Assembly (NCBI GenBank): GCA_934402375.1
Contig: CAKRUB010000001.1
Span: forward strand, 62,001 to 126,000
DNA: 64,000 bases
Direction of reading: 5' to 3'
Source: an uncultured Acetatifactor sp.
GTDB taxonomy: Bacteria; Bacillota; Clostridia; Lachnospirales; Lachnospiraceae
Position numbers and translations under genes: made by a program. Each line of letters opens with the position of its first letter. Position 1 is the first letter of the stretch. Below, piece by piece: positions 19,097 through 26,909 of the stretch. The notes under the pieces are model-generated. The model searched no databases and was not told the origin of the DNA. It saw only the letters and a list, made by a program, of their open reading frames with translations.

Positions 19097-20446
19097 ATGC
19101 AGGAATATATAATTGAATTGTCAAAATACGGCATCACAGTCTGTATGCTGATTTACACGCTGAGCTCCCTGATTGCTTTTCTTTTGAGAAGGGAGACGAC
19201 GAAGCCGGTATATCTCTTACAATGTGCAGTTCTCTTCCTGACCCAGTTATTGAGTTTTGTGAATCTTACGCTGGTCAGCGGCGATAAGGAATATCTGCTG
19301 CTTTACGGTTTTGTGCAGGCATTCCTGCTTGCAGTGACCGTTATGGTTCCGCTGATCTATGAGAGTATTCACAGGATGCTCCTGAATAATATGTGTATGC
19401 TCATGGGGAGCGGCTTCTGCATTCTGTCGAGACTGTCGTTTGACAAGGCGGTGCGCCAATATATCATAGCGCTTGTGTCGCTGATCATAGCGCTTCTGAT
19501 TCCGTATATCCTGTCGAGGGTCCGCTTCCTGAAACGGCTGACATGGGTATATGGAGCCGTCGGCATCTTTCTTCTCGGCATTGTTTTAATTCTCGGTGAG
19601 GCGACGCACGGCTCCAAGATCTCCTTTACCGTATTCGGAAGCATTACCTTCCAGCCGTCCGAATTTGTCAAAATCCTTTTTGTCTTCTTTGTCGCGGGGG
19701 CACTCTGGGAGAAGCACACTTTTTCGCGCGTTGCCCTCACGGCAGTCATTGCCGGTCTGCATGTAATCATACTTGTTGTGTCGAAGGATCTGGGCAGTGC
19801 ACTGATCTTTTTTGTCGGCTATGTCTTTCTGGTCTTTGCCGCCACGGGAAACTATTTGTATCTGCTTGCCGGTGCGGCTGGGGGAAGCGGCGCCGCATAT
19901 GCTGCCTGCCTTCTCTTCGCGCATGTCAGAAGAAGAGTGATGGTCTGGAGATCGCCGTGGAATTATATTGACAATGAGGGCTGGGCGATCACACAGTCGC
20001 TGTTTGCAATGGGAAGCGGAAGCTGGTTCGGGATGGGGCTTCTTAAAGGCAATCCGAAATCAATCCCTTATGTTGACCAGGACTTTATCTTTTCCGCCAT
20101 CTGCGAGGAACTGGGGGTGATCTACGGAAGCTGCCTGTTGCTCATTACGCTGAGCTGCTTTCTCATCAGCTGCAGGATCGCGGTACAGGTCGGTGACAGG
20201 TTTTACCGGCTGATCGTCTTCGGCATTGGCATCATGTATCTCTTCCAGATTTTTCTGACGGTCGGAGGCGGTATGAACCTGATCCCGCTTACCGGAGTGA
20301 CGCTTCCGTTCCTCAGCTACGGCGGCAGCTCCTGTATGACGACAATGATTATGTTCTTCCTGATTCAGGGCATTTATATCAGACTCCAACAGAGAGGAGG
20401 TAAGGCGAATGGCATCGGAAAAGTCGAAAAAGAAGCCAAACCCTAA
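19097..20446 (+). CDS. FtsW/RodA/SpoVE family peptidoglycan glycosyltransferase
   Basis: A 449-aa SEDS-family polytopic protein (about ten or more membrane helices) that polymerises lipid II. SEDS motifs are visible: FQPSEFVKILFVFF, the KDLGSALIFF segment, PWNYIDNEGWAITQSLFAMGSG, NPKSIPYVDQDFIFSAICEELG and LPFLSYGGSSCMTT. An extra N-terminal membrane segment precedes the core. It overlaps the transpeptidase gene by 38 bases, so the two products are likely a working SEDS-bPBP pair. I cannot separate division, elongation and sporulation roles from sequence alone. Confidence 0.92.
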   Translation: MQEYIIELSKYGITVCMLIYTLSSLIAFLLRRETTKPVYLLQCAVLFLTQLLSFVNLTLVSGDKEYLLLYGFVQAFLLAVTVMVPLIYESIHRMLLNNMCMLMGSGFCILSRLSFDKAVRQYIIALVSLIIALLIPYILSRVRFLKRLTWVYGAVGIFLLGIVLILGEATHGSKISFTVFGSITFQPSEFVKILFVFFVAGALWEKHTFSRVALTAVIAGLHVIILVVSKDLGSALIFFVGYVFLVFAATGNYLYLLAGAAGGSGAAYAACLLFAHVRRRVMVWRSPWNYIDNEGWAITQSLFAMGSGSWFGMGLLKGNPKSIPYVDQDFIFSAICEELGVIYGSCLLLITLSCFLISCRIAVQVGDRFYRLIVFGIGIMYLFQIFLTVGGGMNLIPLTGVTLPFLSYGGSSCMTTMIMFFLIQGIYIRLQQRGGKANGIGKVEKEAKP

Positions 20447-21851
20447 ACAGCCGATCCTTGTCAGCGGAGCGCTCTTTTCGGCATTATTTCTGTTTATGAT
20501 CGGATTTCTCGTCCACTTTGTCGCTACTAGCGAACAGGACATGGTGAATAACAGCTATAACTCCCGGCAGGAAATTCTGCTTTCGCAAAATTACCGTGGA
20601 ATGATCTATGCTGCAGGAGGGGAAATTCTCGCGGAGACGCTGCTCGACGATAATCAGGGCGAGACACGCAGCTATCCCTACCAGAATTTATTTTCCCATG
20701 TTGTCGGTTATTCCACAAACGGCAGGATGGGCGTGGAGGCACAGGCAAACTATTATTTGATCAATACAAACACATCGCTGACAAACAAGGTGGCAAACGA
20801 CATGGCGGGTGTGAAGAATCCGGGAGACAATGTTTATACCACACTGGACGTCACACTCCAGCAGGTTGCGGATAAGCAGCTCAGCGTCTATAACGGCGCG
20901 GTGATCGTGAGCGAGGTGTCGACCGGGAAAATTCTTGCAATGGTTTCCCATCCGAACTTTGATCCGAATAAAATTCAGGAGATATGGGACTCGCTGCTCG
21001 CTGACAGCAAAAGCTCTGTCCTGCTGAACCGCGCGACACAGGGGCTTTATCCTCCGGGCTCGACCTTTAAGATCGTGACGGCGCTCGAATATATCCGGGA
21101 AAACCCGGATACCTATGCCGACTATTCCTTTCAGTGTCCGGGCTATTATAAGCATGGCGACGGCAGGATCAACTGTTACCACGGCATCAGCCACGGAAAG
21201 GTGGATTTTGAGCGCTCCTTCGCAAAGTCGTGTAATTCCTCCTTTGCCAATATCGGTATGAGTCTCGACCGGGAAACTTTCGAGAAGACACTGGAAAGTC
21301 TGCTGTTTGGCGGCAAGCTTCCGCTTACAATGCGTTATTCCGAGAGTAATGCCGTCGTATCATCCGATATGACGGACAGTGCCATGATGCAGACATCGAT
21401 AGGGCAGGGACAGACCCAGATCACGCCGGTGCATCTGAATATGCTTACAAACGCGATCGCAAATAACGGTGTGCTGATGAAGCCGTATGTCATTGATCAT
21501 GTTGAAAATGATGCGGGGACGGTGGTGAAGTCCTTTAAGCCACAGCGCTACGGCAGTCTGATGAGTGCCGTAGAAGCAGAAATCCTGAAAGAATTAATGA
21601 CGGCAGTTGTGGAGAGCGGAACAGCGACCAAGCTGTCCGGCAGGGAATACACAGCGGCAGGAAAGACAGGCTCTGCGGAATACGGAACGGTAAAGGGAGA
21701 GAGCCACGCATGGTTTACCGGCTTCGCGCCGGCTGATGAGCCGAAGATCAGTGTCACAATCATTGTGGAGGGTGCCGGGAGCGGAGGAGACTACGCGGTG
21801 CCGATCGCAAGACAGATTTTTGACGCCTATTTTAAAGGGCTTGCGGAATAA
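20409..21851 (+). CDS. Class B-type penicillin-binding protein (transpeptidase)
   Basis: A 480-aa D,D-transpeptidase anchored by one N-terminal helix (about 14-40). Active-site motifs are S218-T-F-K221, S274-C-N276 and K419-T-G421. The N-terminal dimerisation domain is short, like actinobacterial PbpA, which also pairs with a neighbouring RodA-like gene. It overlaps the SEDS gene in a different frame, a classic sign of coupled synthesis. The product acts outside the membrane in peptidoglycan cross-linking. Confidence 0.93.
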   Translation: MASEKSKKKPNPKQPILVSGALFSALFLFMIGFLVHFVATSEQDMVNNSYNSRQEILLSQNYRGMIYAAGGEILAETLLDDNQGETRSYPYQNLFSHVVGYSTNGRMGVEAQANYYLINTNTSLTNKVANDMAGVKNPGDNVYTTLDVTLQQVADKQLSVYNGAVIVSEVSTGKILAMVSHPNFDPNKIQEIWDSLLADSKSSVLLNRATQGLYPPGSTFKIVTALEYIRENPDTYADYSFQCPGYYKHGDGRINCYHGISHGKVDFERSFAKSCNSSFANIGMSLDRETFEKTLESLLFGGKLPLTMRYSESNAVVSSDMTDSAMMQTSIGQGQTQITPVHLNMLTNAIANNGVLMKPYVIDHVENDAGTVVKSFKPQRYGSLMSAVEAEILKELMTAVVESGTATKLSGREYTAAGKTGSAEYGTVKGESHAWFTGFAPADEPKISVTIIVEGAGSGGDYAVPIARQIFDAYFKGLAE

Positions 21852-21877
21852 ACAGGGCTGTCGGTAAAAAATAGTAG

Positions 21878-21906
21878 TTGCGATTCGGACGGGTTTGGAC
21901 TATACT
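21878..21906 (+). promoter_or_regulatory. Promoter of the Nudix gene
   Basis: TTGCGA (21878-21883) and TATACT (21901-21906) are separated by 17 bases, 27 bases after the PBP stop. The longer reading frame that begins at 21895 would start inside this promoter and is excluded. Confidence 0.65.
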
Positions 21907-21948
21907 TTGTTTAGTTGTGTACATGCACACCAGTCAGGAGGAATTGCA

Positions 21949-22401
21949 ATGATAGAAGCAACAAGCTGTGGCGGTGTGGTAATATTTCGTGGAAAGATTC
22001 TGCTCTTATACAAGAATATCAAGAACAAATATGAGGGTTGGGTCTTGCCAAAAGGCACGGTCGAGCAGGGCGAAGAGTATAAGGAAACTGCGCTGCGAGA
22101 GGTGCTGGAGGAATCGGGAGCGAAAGCTACCATTATCAAATATGTCGGCAGGAGCGAATATACCTTCAGTGTTCCCGAGGACACTGTAGAGAAGGAAGTC
22201 CACTGGTATCTGATGATGGCGGACAGTTATTACAGCAAGCCACAAAGGGAAGAATATTTTGTAGATTCCGGGTTCTACAAATACCATGAAGCTTATCATT
22301 TATTGAAATTTGCGAATGAAAAGCAGATACTGGAAAAAGCGTTTGAGGAATATCTGGAATTAAAAAGAAACAATCTATGGGGCAGCCGGAAATACTTTTA
22401 G
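21949..22401 (+). CDS. Nudix hydrolase
   Basis: A 150-aa single-domain Nudix enzyme that cleaves a nucleoside diphosphate linked to another group. The Nudix box is complete (GTVEQGEEYKETALREVLEE followed by SG). The N-terminus (CGGVVIFRGKILLLYKN) and compact size resemble Ap4A hydrolase or MutT-like proteins, but the substrate cannot be told. CAGGAGG precedes the ATG by 8 bases. It is a single-gene unit with its own promoter and terminator. Confidence 0.87.
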   Translation: MIEATSCGGVVIFRGKILLLYKNIKNKYEGWVLPKGTVEQGEEYKETALREVLEESGAKATIIKYVGRSEYTFSVPEDTVEKEVHWYLMMADSYYSKPQREEYFVDSGFYKYHEAYHLLKFANEKQILEKAFEEYLELKRNNLWGSRKYF

Positions 22402-22420
22402 GGTATTCCGGCTGTCACTT
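22384..22420 (+). terminator. Terminator overlapping the end of the Nudix gene
   Basis: AGCCGGAAATAC (22384-22395) pairs with GTATTCCGGCT (22403-22413), with one unpaired A, and the TAG stop lies in the loop. Only a short T-rich tract follows. It could also serve the convergent HD-GYP-like gene that ends at 22437. Confidence 0.6.
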
Positions 22421-22436
22421 TGCTGTCATATAGAAA

Positions 22437-23489
22437 TTACAGATTCTTAACAATCTCGAGCCGTGGATTCTCCACAAGATCAAGGAATTCATTCTTCTCA
22501 TTCTTTAATACCGGTCTGGAAAGACGGCCGGGATGAATGAGGAAAATATCCCATACAGTATCATCCGAAAGCTGTACGGTCGTGCCGATCTGCGCATCGG
22601 CGATCCGCTGCATCAGGGGCAGCAGAAGCTCTGTGTCATATTGCGGCATATTAGCCTCGAAATGTCCGATAATCTGAAGTGGTGTCAGTGCGAGACGATA
22701 AGCACGCGGCGATGCCATTGCCGTATAGGTGTCGATAATTGCGACATATCTTGCAAAAAGATCAATGCCGGTTCCCTTCATATGATAGGGATAACCGCTG
22801 CCGTCCATGCGTTCATGGTGCATGATGACAACATGCTTAATGTGCTGGTCGATGGAAGCGCCGTTGAGCAGCGCATAGCCGATGACGGGATGCTTCTTAA
22901 CCTCGTTATATTCTTCATCGCTTAGCTTGCCCGGTTTCCAGAGCAGCTCATAGGGAAGCTTCAGCTTGCCGATATCATAATAGAAGCAGGAGAGAATCAA
23001 GGTCTTCTTGTCCTCAGGTGTCATATTAATCCAGTTGGCAAAGGTGCCTCCGAGCAATGCGGAATTCAGACAGTGGTTAAAGGTGAGTTCATCCTCATTC
23101 GGCATTAAATTATACAAAAAGCTCAGCAGCTCGATTCCGTTGCCGTAGGTGGTGGAAATATCATTGTAGATCGCCATCAGCGCCTCGTCGGGGATGGCAA
23201 CTCCCGATTTGACAAGAGAAGTGCACAGCTTTTTGTAGATTTGGAGATTGTCTGCGTGCTTCTGCGCAAAGCTTTTGAATCCGTCGCTCAGACGGATTTT
23301 TTCATTGTGTGTTTTCGCGAGATCGGCGTCTTCCTTTATCGTCACGCACATGATGGAATAGCGTTTTAAAAGTTCGATTAACCCCTCGTTTAATACAGTG
23401 TCAGCCGGAATCAATACGTTTCCGTTGTCAACTACGTCCTCGCCGAGAGTCATTCCCGGCATCAATGCCATTTGTGCCAAAGATTTCAT
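22437..23489 (-). CDS. HD-GYP-like domain protein with an altered HD motif
   Basis: A 350-aa protein whose C-terminal half is an HD-GYP-like phosphohydrolase domain. The first His lies in FNHCLNSALLGG, the GYP-like motif is present (HHERMDGSGYPYHMKG), and further conserved His residues follow KKHPVIGY. The dyad position reads CFYYDIGK instead of LHDIGK, so Tyr replaces one metal-binding His and activity may be changed or lost. The N-terminal ~110 residues (MTLGEDVVDNGNVLIPADTV...) resemble the N-terminal part of other Clostridial HD-GYP proteins; no receiver domain is present. ATG 23489 is preceded by AAGGAGGAAGGGG. It is divergent from the next gene. Confidence 0.85.
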   Translation of the reverse strand: MKSLAQMALMPGMTLGEDVVDNGNVLIPADTVLNEGLIELLKRYSIMCVTIKEDADLAKTHNEKIRLSDGFKSFAQKHADNLQIYKKLCTSLVKSGVAIPDEALMAIYNDISTTYGNGIELLSFLYNLMPNEDELTFNHCLNSALLGGTFANWINMTPEDKKTLILSCFYYDIGKLKLPYELLWKPGKLSDEEYNEVKKHPVIGYALLNGASIDQHIKHVVIMHHERMDGSGYPYHMKGTGIDLFARYVAIIDTYTAMASPRAYRLALTPLQIIGHFEANMPQYDTELLLPLMQRIADAQIGTTVQLSDDTVWDIFLIHPGRLSRPVLKNEKNEFLDLVENPRLEIVKNL

Positions 23490-23524
23490 TAACCCCTTCC
23501 TCCTTATGTAAAGCCCTACTCCTA

Positions 23525-23552
23525 AGTATAAATTATATTGAAAAAAAGTCAA
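23525..23552 (-). promoter_or_regulatory. Promoter of the HD-GYP-like gene
   Basis: On the minus strand TTGACT (23552-23547) and TATACT (23530-23525) are separated by 16 bases, about 35 bases before the ATG at 23489. Confidence 0.65.
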
Positions 23553-23579
23553 CTATTTGTTATCGTACATGTTTTTTGA

Positions 23580-23607
23580 TTACAAAATTTATAAGATGTG
23601 TTATACT
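23580..23607 (+). promoter_or_regulatory. Candidate promoter for the small gene and DUF2953-gerW
   Basis: A good -10 TATACT (23602-23607) has a weak -35 TTACAA (23580-23585) at 16 bases. It is divergent from the HD-GYP-like gene promoter. Since the downstream genes are sporulation-associated in other Firmicutes, a sporulation sigma factor could be used instead. Confidence 0.4.
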
Positions 23608-23637
23608 GTCTTCATCCGACAAAAAGGAATCCATATT

Positions 23638-23967
23638 ATGGGAAAAAAGCTCATTTACCACCCCGATTTGTATCTGGGTGAAAGTATCAGAACAGAAAAA
23701 CTGGATAAAATAAAGAAAAAGCTGGAAAGGAAGCCTTTGCTCTCCAGCGTTTTTCTGGTTGTCATTTCCCGAAATCCTTCCGATCAGCTTGAAATTTTCA
23801 GTGCAAAACAGCTTGTACAGAAATATTACGAAGCAAATCCGGTCTATGTCGCAGGGATTGCGGGAGATTATGACGAGGCTGTCCAGATTGTAAAGCTTAT
23901 CACGGTAAATTGTCTGGCGCAAAGAGGAGACTGTGCGTTGAAGGAGTATCTTTTATGCCAAACATAA
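23638..23967 (+). CDS. Small conserved-type protein of unknown function
   Basis: A 109-aa soluble protein that I do not recognise. ATG 23638 has AAAAGGA about 11 bases upstream, and the gene overlaps the next one by 13 bases, which supports its being real. It reads as an alpha/beta fold: a basic N-terminal helix (LDKIKKKLERKP), a hydrophobic strand (SSVFLVVISRNP), a middle helix (AKQLVQKYYEANP) and a second strand-helix unit (VYVAGIAGDYDEAVQIVKLITVNCL). Context with DUF2953 and GerW suggests, but does not prove, a sporulation link. Confidence 0.72.
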   Translation: MGKKLIYHPDLYLGESIRTEKLDKIKKKLERKPLLSSVFLVVISRNPSDQLEIFSAKQLVQKYYEANPVYVAGIAGDYDEAVQIVKLITVNCLAQRGDCALKEYLLCQT

Positions 23968-24917
23968 TTATTTTGATCTTATCTCTGATAGGGCGAATCC
24001 TTCTCGGACTGCTGGCGTTCGTTCTCCTGCTCCTGCTGCTGATCCTTTTTTTCCCGATTACCTATCGGCTCAAGGGGGAACGCAGGGAGGACAGGCTCAC
24101 TTTCTCCGCTAGGGCGGACTGGCTGTTCGGCGTGCTCCGTGCAAGATATTCCTACCCGGAGCCGGGAAACGTTACGGTGATGCTGCTGTGGAAGAAGCTG
24201 ACGTGGAAGAAACAGATTGACGACACGCCTGCCCCGTTAAGAAGAGGTGCTGATAAACAGAAGACGGACAACGGCGGAGCAGTAACCGACAGCGACACCG
24301 GCGAGGAAACTGCCGGAACGGAAACCGGTGACAGCGCCGATGGAAAGCCGGATGCGGCTGACCCATGCATTGACAGAGCCACAGACAGTGAGGAAAGGCA
24401 GGAAGGACAACAGCAGCCGGAAGACGAGGGTACGGAGCAGTCTTCTGAGAAGGAGTCTGGTGGTCTCCTTGGAAAAATCAGTAAGATAAAGTACACAATT
24501 TTAAAAATATATGGTAAAATAAAGGACATCTGGGAACACCTGTCTTATTATAACGGAGTTCTGCGGGAGGATAACACCGTGGCTCTGTGGAAGCATGTGC
24601 GGCAGAGACTGGGAAAGATGCTGCGGGCGATCCGTCCGAGAAGAATCAACGGCAGCATAGTCTTCGGGACTGGCGCGCCGGACACGACGGGCTATCTCTT
24701 CGGGGTGTACGGTATGCTTTCGCCGTTATTGCATTACGGCTTTTGTGTGACACCGGACTTTACCCAGCAGATTCTGGAGGGAAATGTTGACATCTCCGGA
24801 CACATCACACTTTGGGTACTGACATGGAACGTATTAAAACTGCTTCTGGATAAAAAGCTCCGCCTATTCATTAAAAAGATGAAAGCAGGGCGAAGGGAAG
24901 CAGAGAGCAAAGCATAA
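23955..24917 (+). CDS. DUF2953 family membrane-associated protein
   Basis: A 320-aa protein with one N-terminal membrane helix (about 3-30, Leu/Ile rich), a beta-rich core, a highly acidic low-complexity middle (about 85-170, rich in Glu, Asp, Gly and Thr), and a C-terminal conserved part (INGSIVFGTGAPDTTGYLFG, then a hydrophobic helix). The order DUF2953 then GerW matches ytfI-ytfJ of Bacillus, where the pair is linked to sporulation. AAGGAG lies 9 bases before ATG 23955. The acidic insert is much longer than in the Bacillus relative and is likely disordered. Confidence 0.8.
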   Translation: MPNIIILILSLIGRILLGLLAFVLLLLLLILFFPITYRLKGERREDRLTFSARADWLFGVLRARYSYPEPGNVTVMLLWKKLTWKKQIDDTPAPLRRGADKQKTDNGGAVTDSDTGEETAGTETGDSADGKPDAADPCIDRATDSEERQEGQQQPEDEGTEQSSEKESGGLLGKISKIKYTILKIYGKIKDIWEHLSYYNGVLREDNTVALWKHVRQRLGKMLRAIRPRRINGSIVFGTGAPDTTGYLFGVYGMLSPLLHYGFCVTPDFTQQILEGNVDISGHITLWVLTWNVLKLLLDKKLRLFIKKMKAGRREAESKA

Positions 24918-24931
24918 AAATGGAGGAAAAC

Positions 24932-25342
24932 ATGGCTGATAAAGAGAATTTTCAGGGAGTTGTAGAAGCATTATTGAAGGGAATGGATACGGTACTGTCC
25001 ACAAAGACCGTGGTCGGAGAGGCAACAACAGTCGGTGACACGATCATCCTTCCACTCGTGGATGTCTCCTTTGGCGTTGCGGCAGGCGCCGGCAGCAACG
25101 GACAGAAGAATTCTGCATCGGGAGCCGGCGGCCTCGGCGGAAAGATGACACCCAGCGCTGTTCTTGTCATCAAGGACGGAAATACCAAACTGGTAAACAT
25201 CAAGAATCAGGATGCCGTCACAAAGGTTCTCGATATGGTTCCGGACCTTGTCGAGAAATTTACCAAGCCGAAGCAGAAAGAAGAAATGTCGGATAAGGAT
25301 GTTGTAGACATCGCTTTTCCGGAGGAAAAAACAGAATCCTAA
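24932..25342 (+). CDS. gerW: GerW (YtfJ) family sporulation protein
   Basis: A 136-aa protein of the GerW/YtfJ family; in Bacillus the homologue is made in sporulation and affects germination. Family features are the N-terminal VEALLKGMDTVLSTKTVVGE, the strand-rich TIILPLVDVSFGVAAGAG and a Gly-rich segment (SGAGGLGGKMTPSAVLVIK). ATG 24932 is chosen over ATG 24920 because GGAGG lies between them. It directly follows DUF2953 as in other spore formers. Confidence 0.85.
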   Translation: MADKENFQGVVEALLKGMDTVLSTKTVVGEATTVGDTIILPLVDVSFGVAAGAGSNGQKNSASGAGGLGGKMTPSAVLVIKDGNTKLVNIKNQDAVTKVLDMVPDLVEKFTKPKQKEEMSDKDVVDIAFPEEKTES

Positions 25343-25389
25343 AGAAGATTTCTGCATATATTAGAGCGAGATAATAAAAACAGGGTGTC

Positions 25390-25530
25390 ATGAAAAAACT
25401 GATTGGAATTGTCGCTTTTTTAATAGCAATCGGAATGCTGCTGATGCTCATCACCCACAACCGCCTGGCGGGGCTTATTATAATCGCGCTCTTATTGTTT
25501 GTGGGTTACAGTTGTTTCTGCGGTGATTAA
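25390..25530 (+). CDS. Small hydrophobic protein, 46 aa
   Basis: An open reading frame starting MKKLIGIVAFLIAIGM and ending FVGYSCFCGD. It has two hydrophobic helices separated by a short polar turn (THNRLAG), so it would be a small membrane hairpin with cysteines at its end. There is no strong ribosome binding site (GGGTGTC precedes the ATG). It lies in a tight row between gerW and the coiled-coil gene on the same strand. I do not recognise a family. Its clean two-helix pattern favours a real gene, but it may be spurious. Confidence 0.55.
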   Translation: MKKLIGIVAFLIAIGMLLMLITHNRLAGLIIIALLLFVGYSCFCGD

Positions 25531-25558
25531 CGCGCCGGCTCCGGAGGAGTGTCGTAAA

Positions 25559-26083
25559 ATGATTGATTGGGATGAGGTTGCCGCTGCTACCGATGCGGAC
25601 GAGCTCAGAGAAGCGAAGCTATGGCTTTTTCAGGAAAATATACGGTTGGAAAACGAGCGCCGGGATCTGGAGACTTCCCGTGAAAAATATATGAAGGAAA
25701 GGATCAGCCTTCAGCGGGAGCTGGACGAGCTGAACCGCCGCACAGTCATGGAGAGGAAACGTCTGAAGGAAGAGAACCTCTTCTTTGAGAAAAAAATGGC
25801 AATCCTGCAGGATGGTTTCCGGCAGCTGGATGAGGACAGGCGGTCGTTAGAACGCCAGAAGCGCCAGCTGGCTGAGCAGCAGAAATCCGTTTCCGCAGAA
25901 AGCCGGCTGACAGTTTCCGCGGAAGCAGTCAGAAGGATGTTCGACGGAACCGGCAACCCGCTTGCGCTGCGCAAGAGATACCGCGATCTCGTAAAGATTT
26001 TTCATCCGGACAACCTGTTCGGCGACGCCGAACTGATCCAGCTGATTAATAAGGAATATGCCCGCAGAAGAGAAGAAGGGTAG
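25559..26083 (+). CDS. Coiled-coil protein with a C-terminal J-domain-like segment
   Basis: A 174-aa protein. After a short acidic N-terminus (MIDWDEVAAATDADELR) a highly charged coiled coil runs from about 25 to 125 (Glu, Arg, Lys, Leu, Gln). The last ~45 residues (LRKRYRDLVKIFHPDN and a following Glu/Ile/Asn helix) look like helices II-III of a J domain, including the HPD motif that stimulates Hsp70 ATPase. ATG 25559 has GGAGGAG 9 bases upstream. The position next to gerW and the small membrane protein suggests a shared unit. The function is unknown; recruitment of DnaK is a plausible inference. Confidence 0.78.
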   Translation: MIDWDEVAAATDADELREAKLWLFQENIRLENERRDLETSREKYMKERISLQRELDELNRRTVMERKRLKEENLFFEKKMAILQDGFRQLDEDRRSLERQKRQLAEQQKSVSAESRLTVSAEAVRRMFDGTGNPLALRKRYRDLVKIFHPDNLFGDAELIQLINKEYARRREEG

Positions 26084-26114
26084 AAAAAAAGCAGGTCGCA
26101 ATGACCTGCTTTTC
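26084..26114. terminator. Bidirectional terminator between the J-domain-like gene and rpmB
   Basis: AGCAGGTC (26090-26097) pairs with GACCTGCT (26103-26110) around a 5-base loop, flanked by an A run on the left and TTTT on the right, so it can act on both strands for the two convergent genes. Confidence 0.85.
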
Positions 26115-26140
26115 AAAATCCATTTTGTCAGCTGACAAGA

Positions 26141-26326
26141 TTAAGCTCTCTCGACCTTGCCGGAACGCAGACAGCTTGTGCATACATGCATTCTCTTAGC
26201 GCCGCCGTTGATCTTGCACTTTACACTCTTTACGTTAGAGTTCCATATTGCATTGCTTCTTCTATGAGAATGGCTTACATTGTTACCAAAATGAACGCCT
26301 TTTCCACAAACATCACACTTAGCCAT
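26141..26326 (-). CDS. rpmB: 50S ribosomal protein L28
   Basis: A 61-aa ribosomal protein in the zinc-binding (cysteine-containing) form, with CDVC near the N-terminus and CTSC near the C-terminus. The family block VSHSHRRSNAIWNSN is clear. AGGAGG lies 8 bases before the ATG. It is monocistronic, with its own promoter and the bidirectional terminator. Confidence 0.97.
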   Translation of the reverse strand: MAKCDVCGKGVHFGNNVSHSHRRSNAIWNSNVKSVKCKINGGAKRMHVCTSCLRSGKVERA

Positions 26327-26367
26327 ATTGACACCTCCTCGACATTAAGTAAGTTCACAACATTGAT

Positions 26368-26396
26368 ATCTTAACAGAAATGTAACTGAAAAGCAA
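26368..26396 (-). promoter_or_regulatory. Promoter of rpmB
   Basis: On the minus strand TTGCTT (26396-26391) and TAAGAT (26373-26368) are separated by 17 bases, about 42 bases before the rpmB start. Confidence 0.6.
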
Positions 26397-26440
26397 GTAA
26401 AAAAAATACTTTTTTAAATTTTTTGTTTTTCATGTTTTCT

Positions 26441-26468
26441 TTTTCGGGGAAAGCTGTTAAAATATAAT
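26441..26468 (+). promoter_or_regulatory. Candidate promoter of yloU-fakA
   Basis: A perfect -10 TATAAT (26463-26468) has only a weak -35 TTTTCG (26441-26446) with a 16-base spacer, in a very AT-rich intergenic stretch (26390-26475) shared with the divergent rpmB promoter. Confidence 0.45.
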
Positions 26469-26535
26469 ATATATGTCTGCATTGTGATCTTGCGGACGGT
26501 ATCCTGAAAGACTCAGAAAGGAAAGGTTATTGTAT

Positions 26536-26895
26536 ATGAAGGGTTCTCTTTTGAATACTCATATGGGAAATATTGTCATTGACAATGAAGTGATTGCCCA
26601 GTATGCGGGCAGCGTTGCCGTGGAATGCTTCGGTATTGTCGGCATGGCGGGTGTCAGCATGAAGGACGGTCTGGTTAAACTCCTGAAAATGGACAGCCTG
26701 ACAAGAGGAATCAGCGTAACACGGAACAAGAATAAGCTGATTCTTGATTTTCATGTTATTGTTTCTTACGGTGTCAGCATTCTGGCGGTAGCCGACAATC
26801 TGATTGACAGCGTAAAGTACAAAGTAGAAGAATTTACCGGCATTGAAATTGAAAAGATCAACATCTACGTTGACGGTGTCAGAGTGATTGATTAA
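26536..26895 (+). CDS. yloU: Asp23/Gls24 family envelope-associated protein (YloU)
   Basis: A 119-aa Asp23/Gls24 protein. Typical segments are GNIVIDNEVIAQYAGSVAVE, CFGIVGMAG, LDFHVIVSYGVSILAVADNL and a C-terminal IYVDGVRVID. The family is associated with the envelope and linked to lipid metabolism by constant neighbourhood with fakA, as here (14 bases away). ATG 26536 follows GAAAGG; the upstream TTG is less likely. Confidence 0.92.
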   Translation: MKGSLLNTHMGNIVIDNEVIAQYAGSVAVECFGIVGMAGVSMKDGLVKLLKMDSLTRGISVTRNKNKLILDFHVIVSYGVSILAVADNLIDSVKYKVEEFTGIEIEKINIYVDGVRVID

Positions 26896-26909
26896 GGAGG
26901 ACTTTTATT

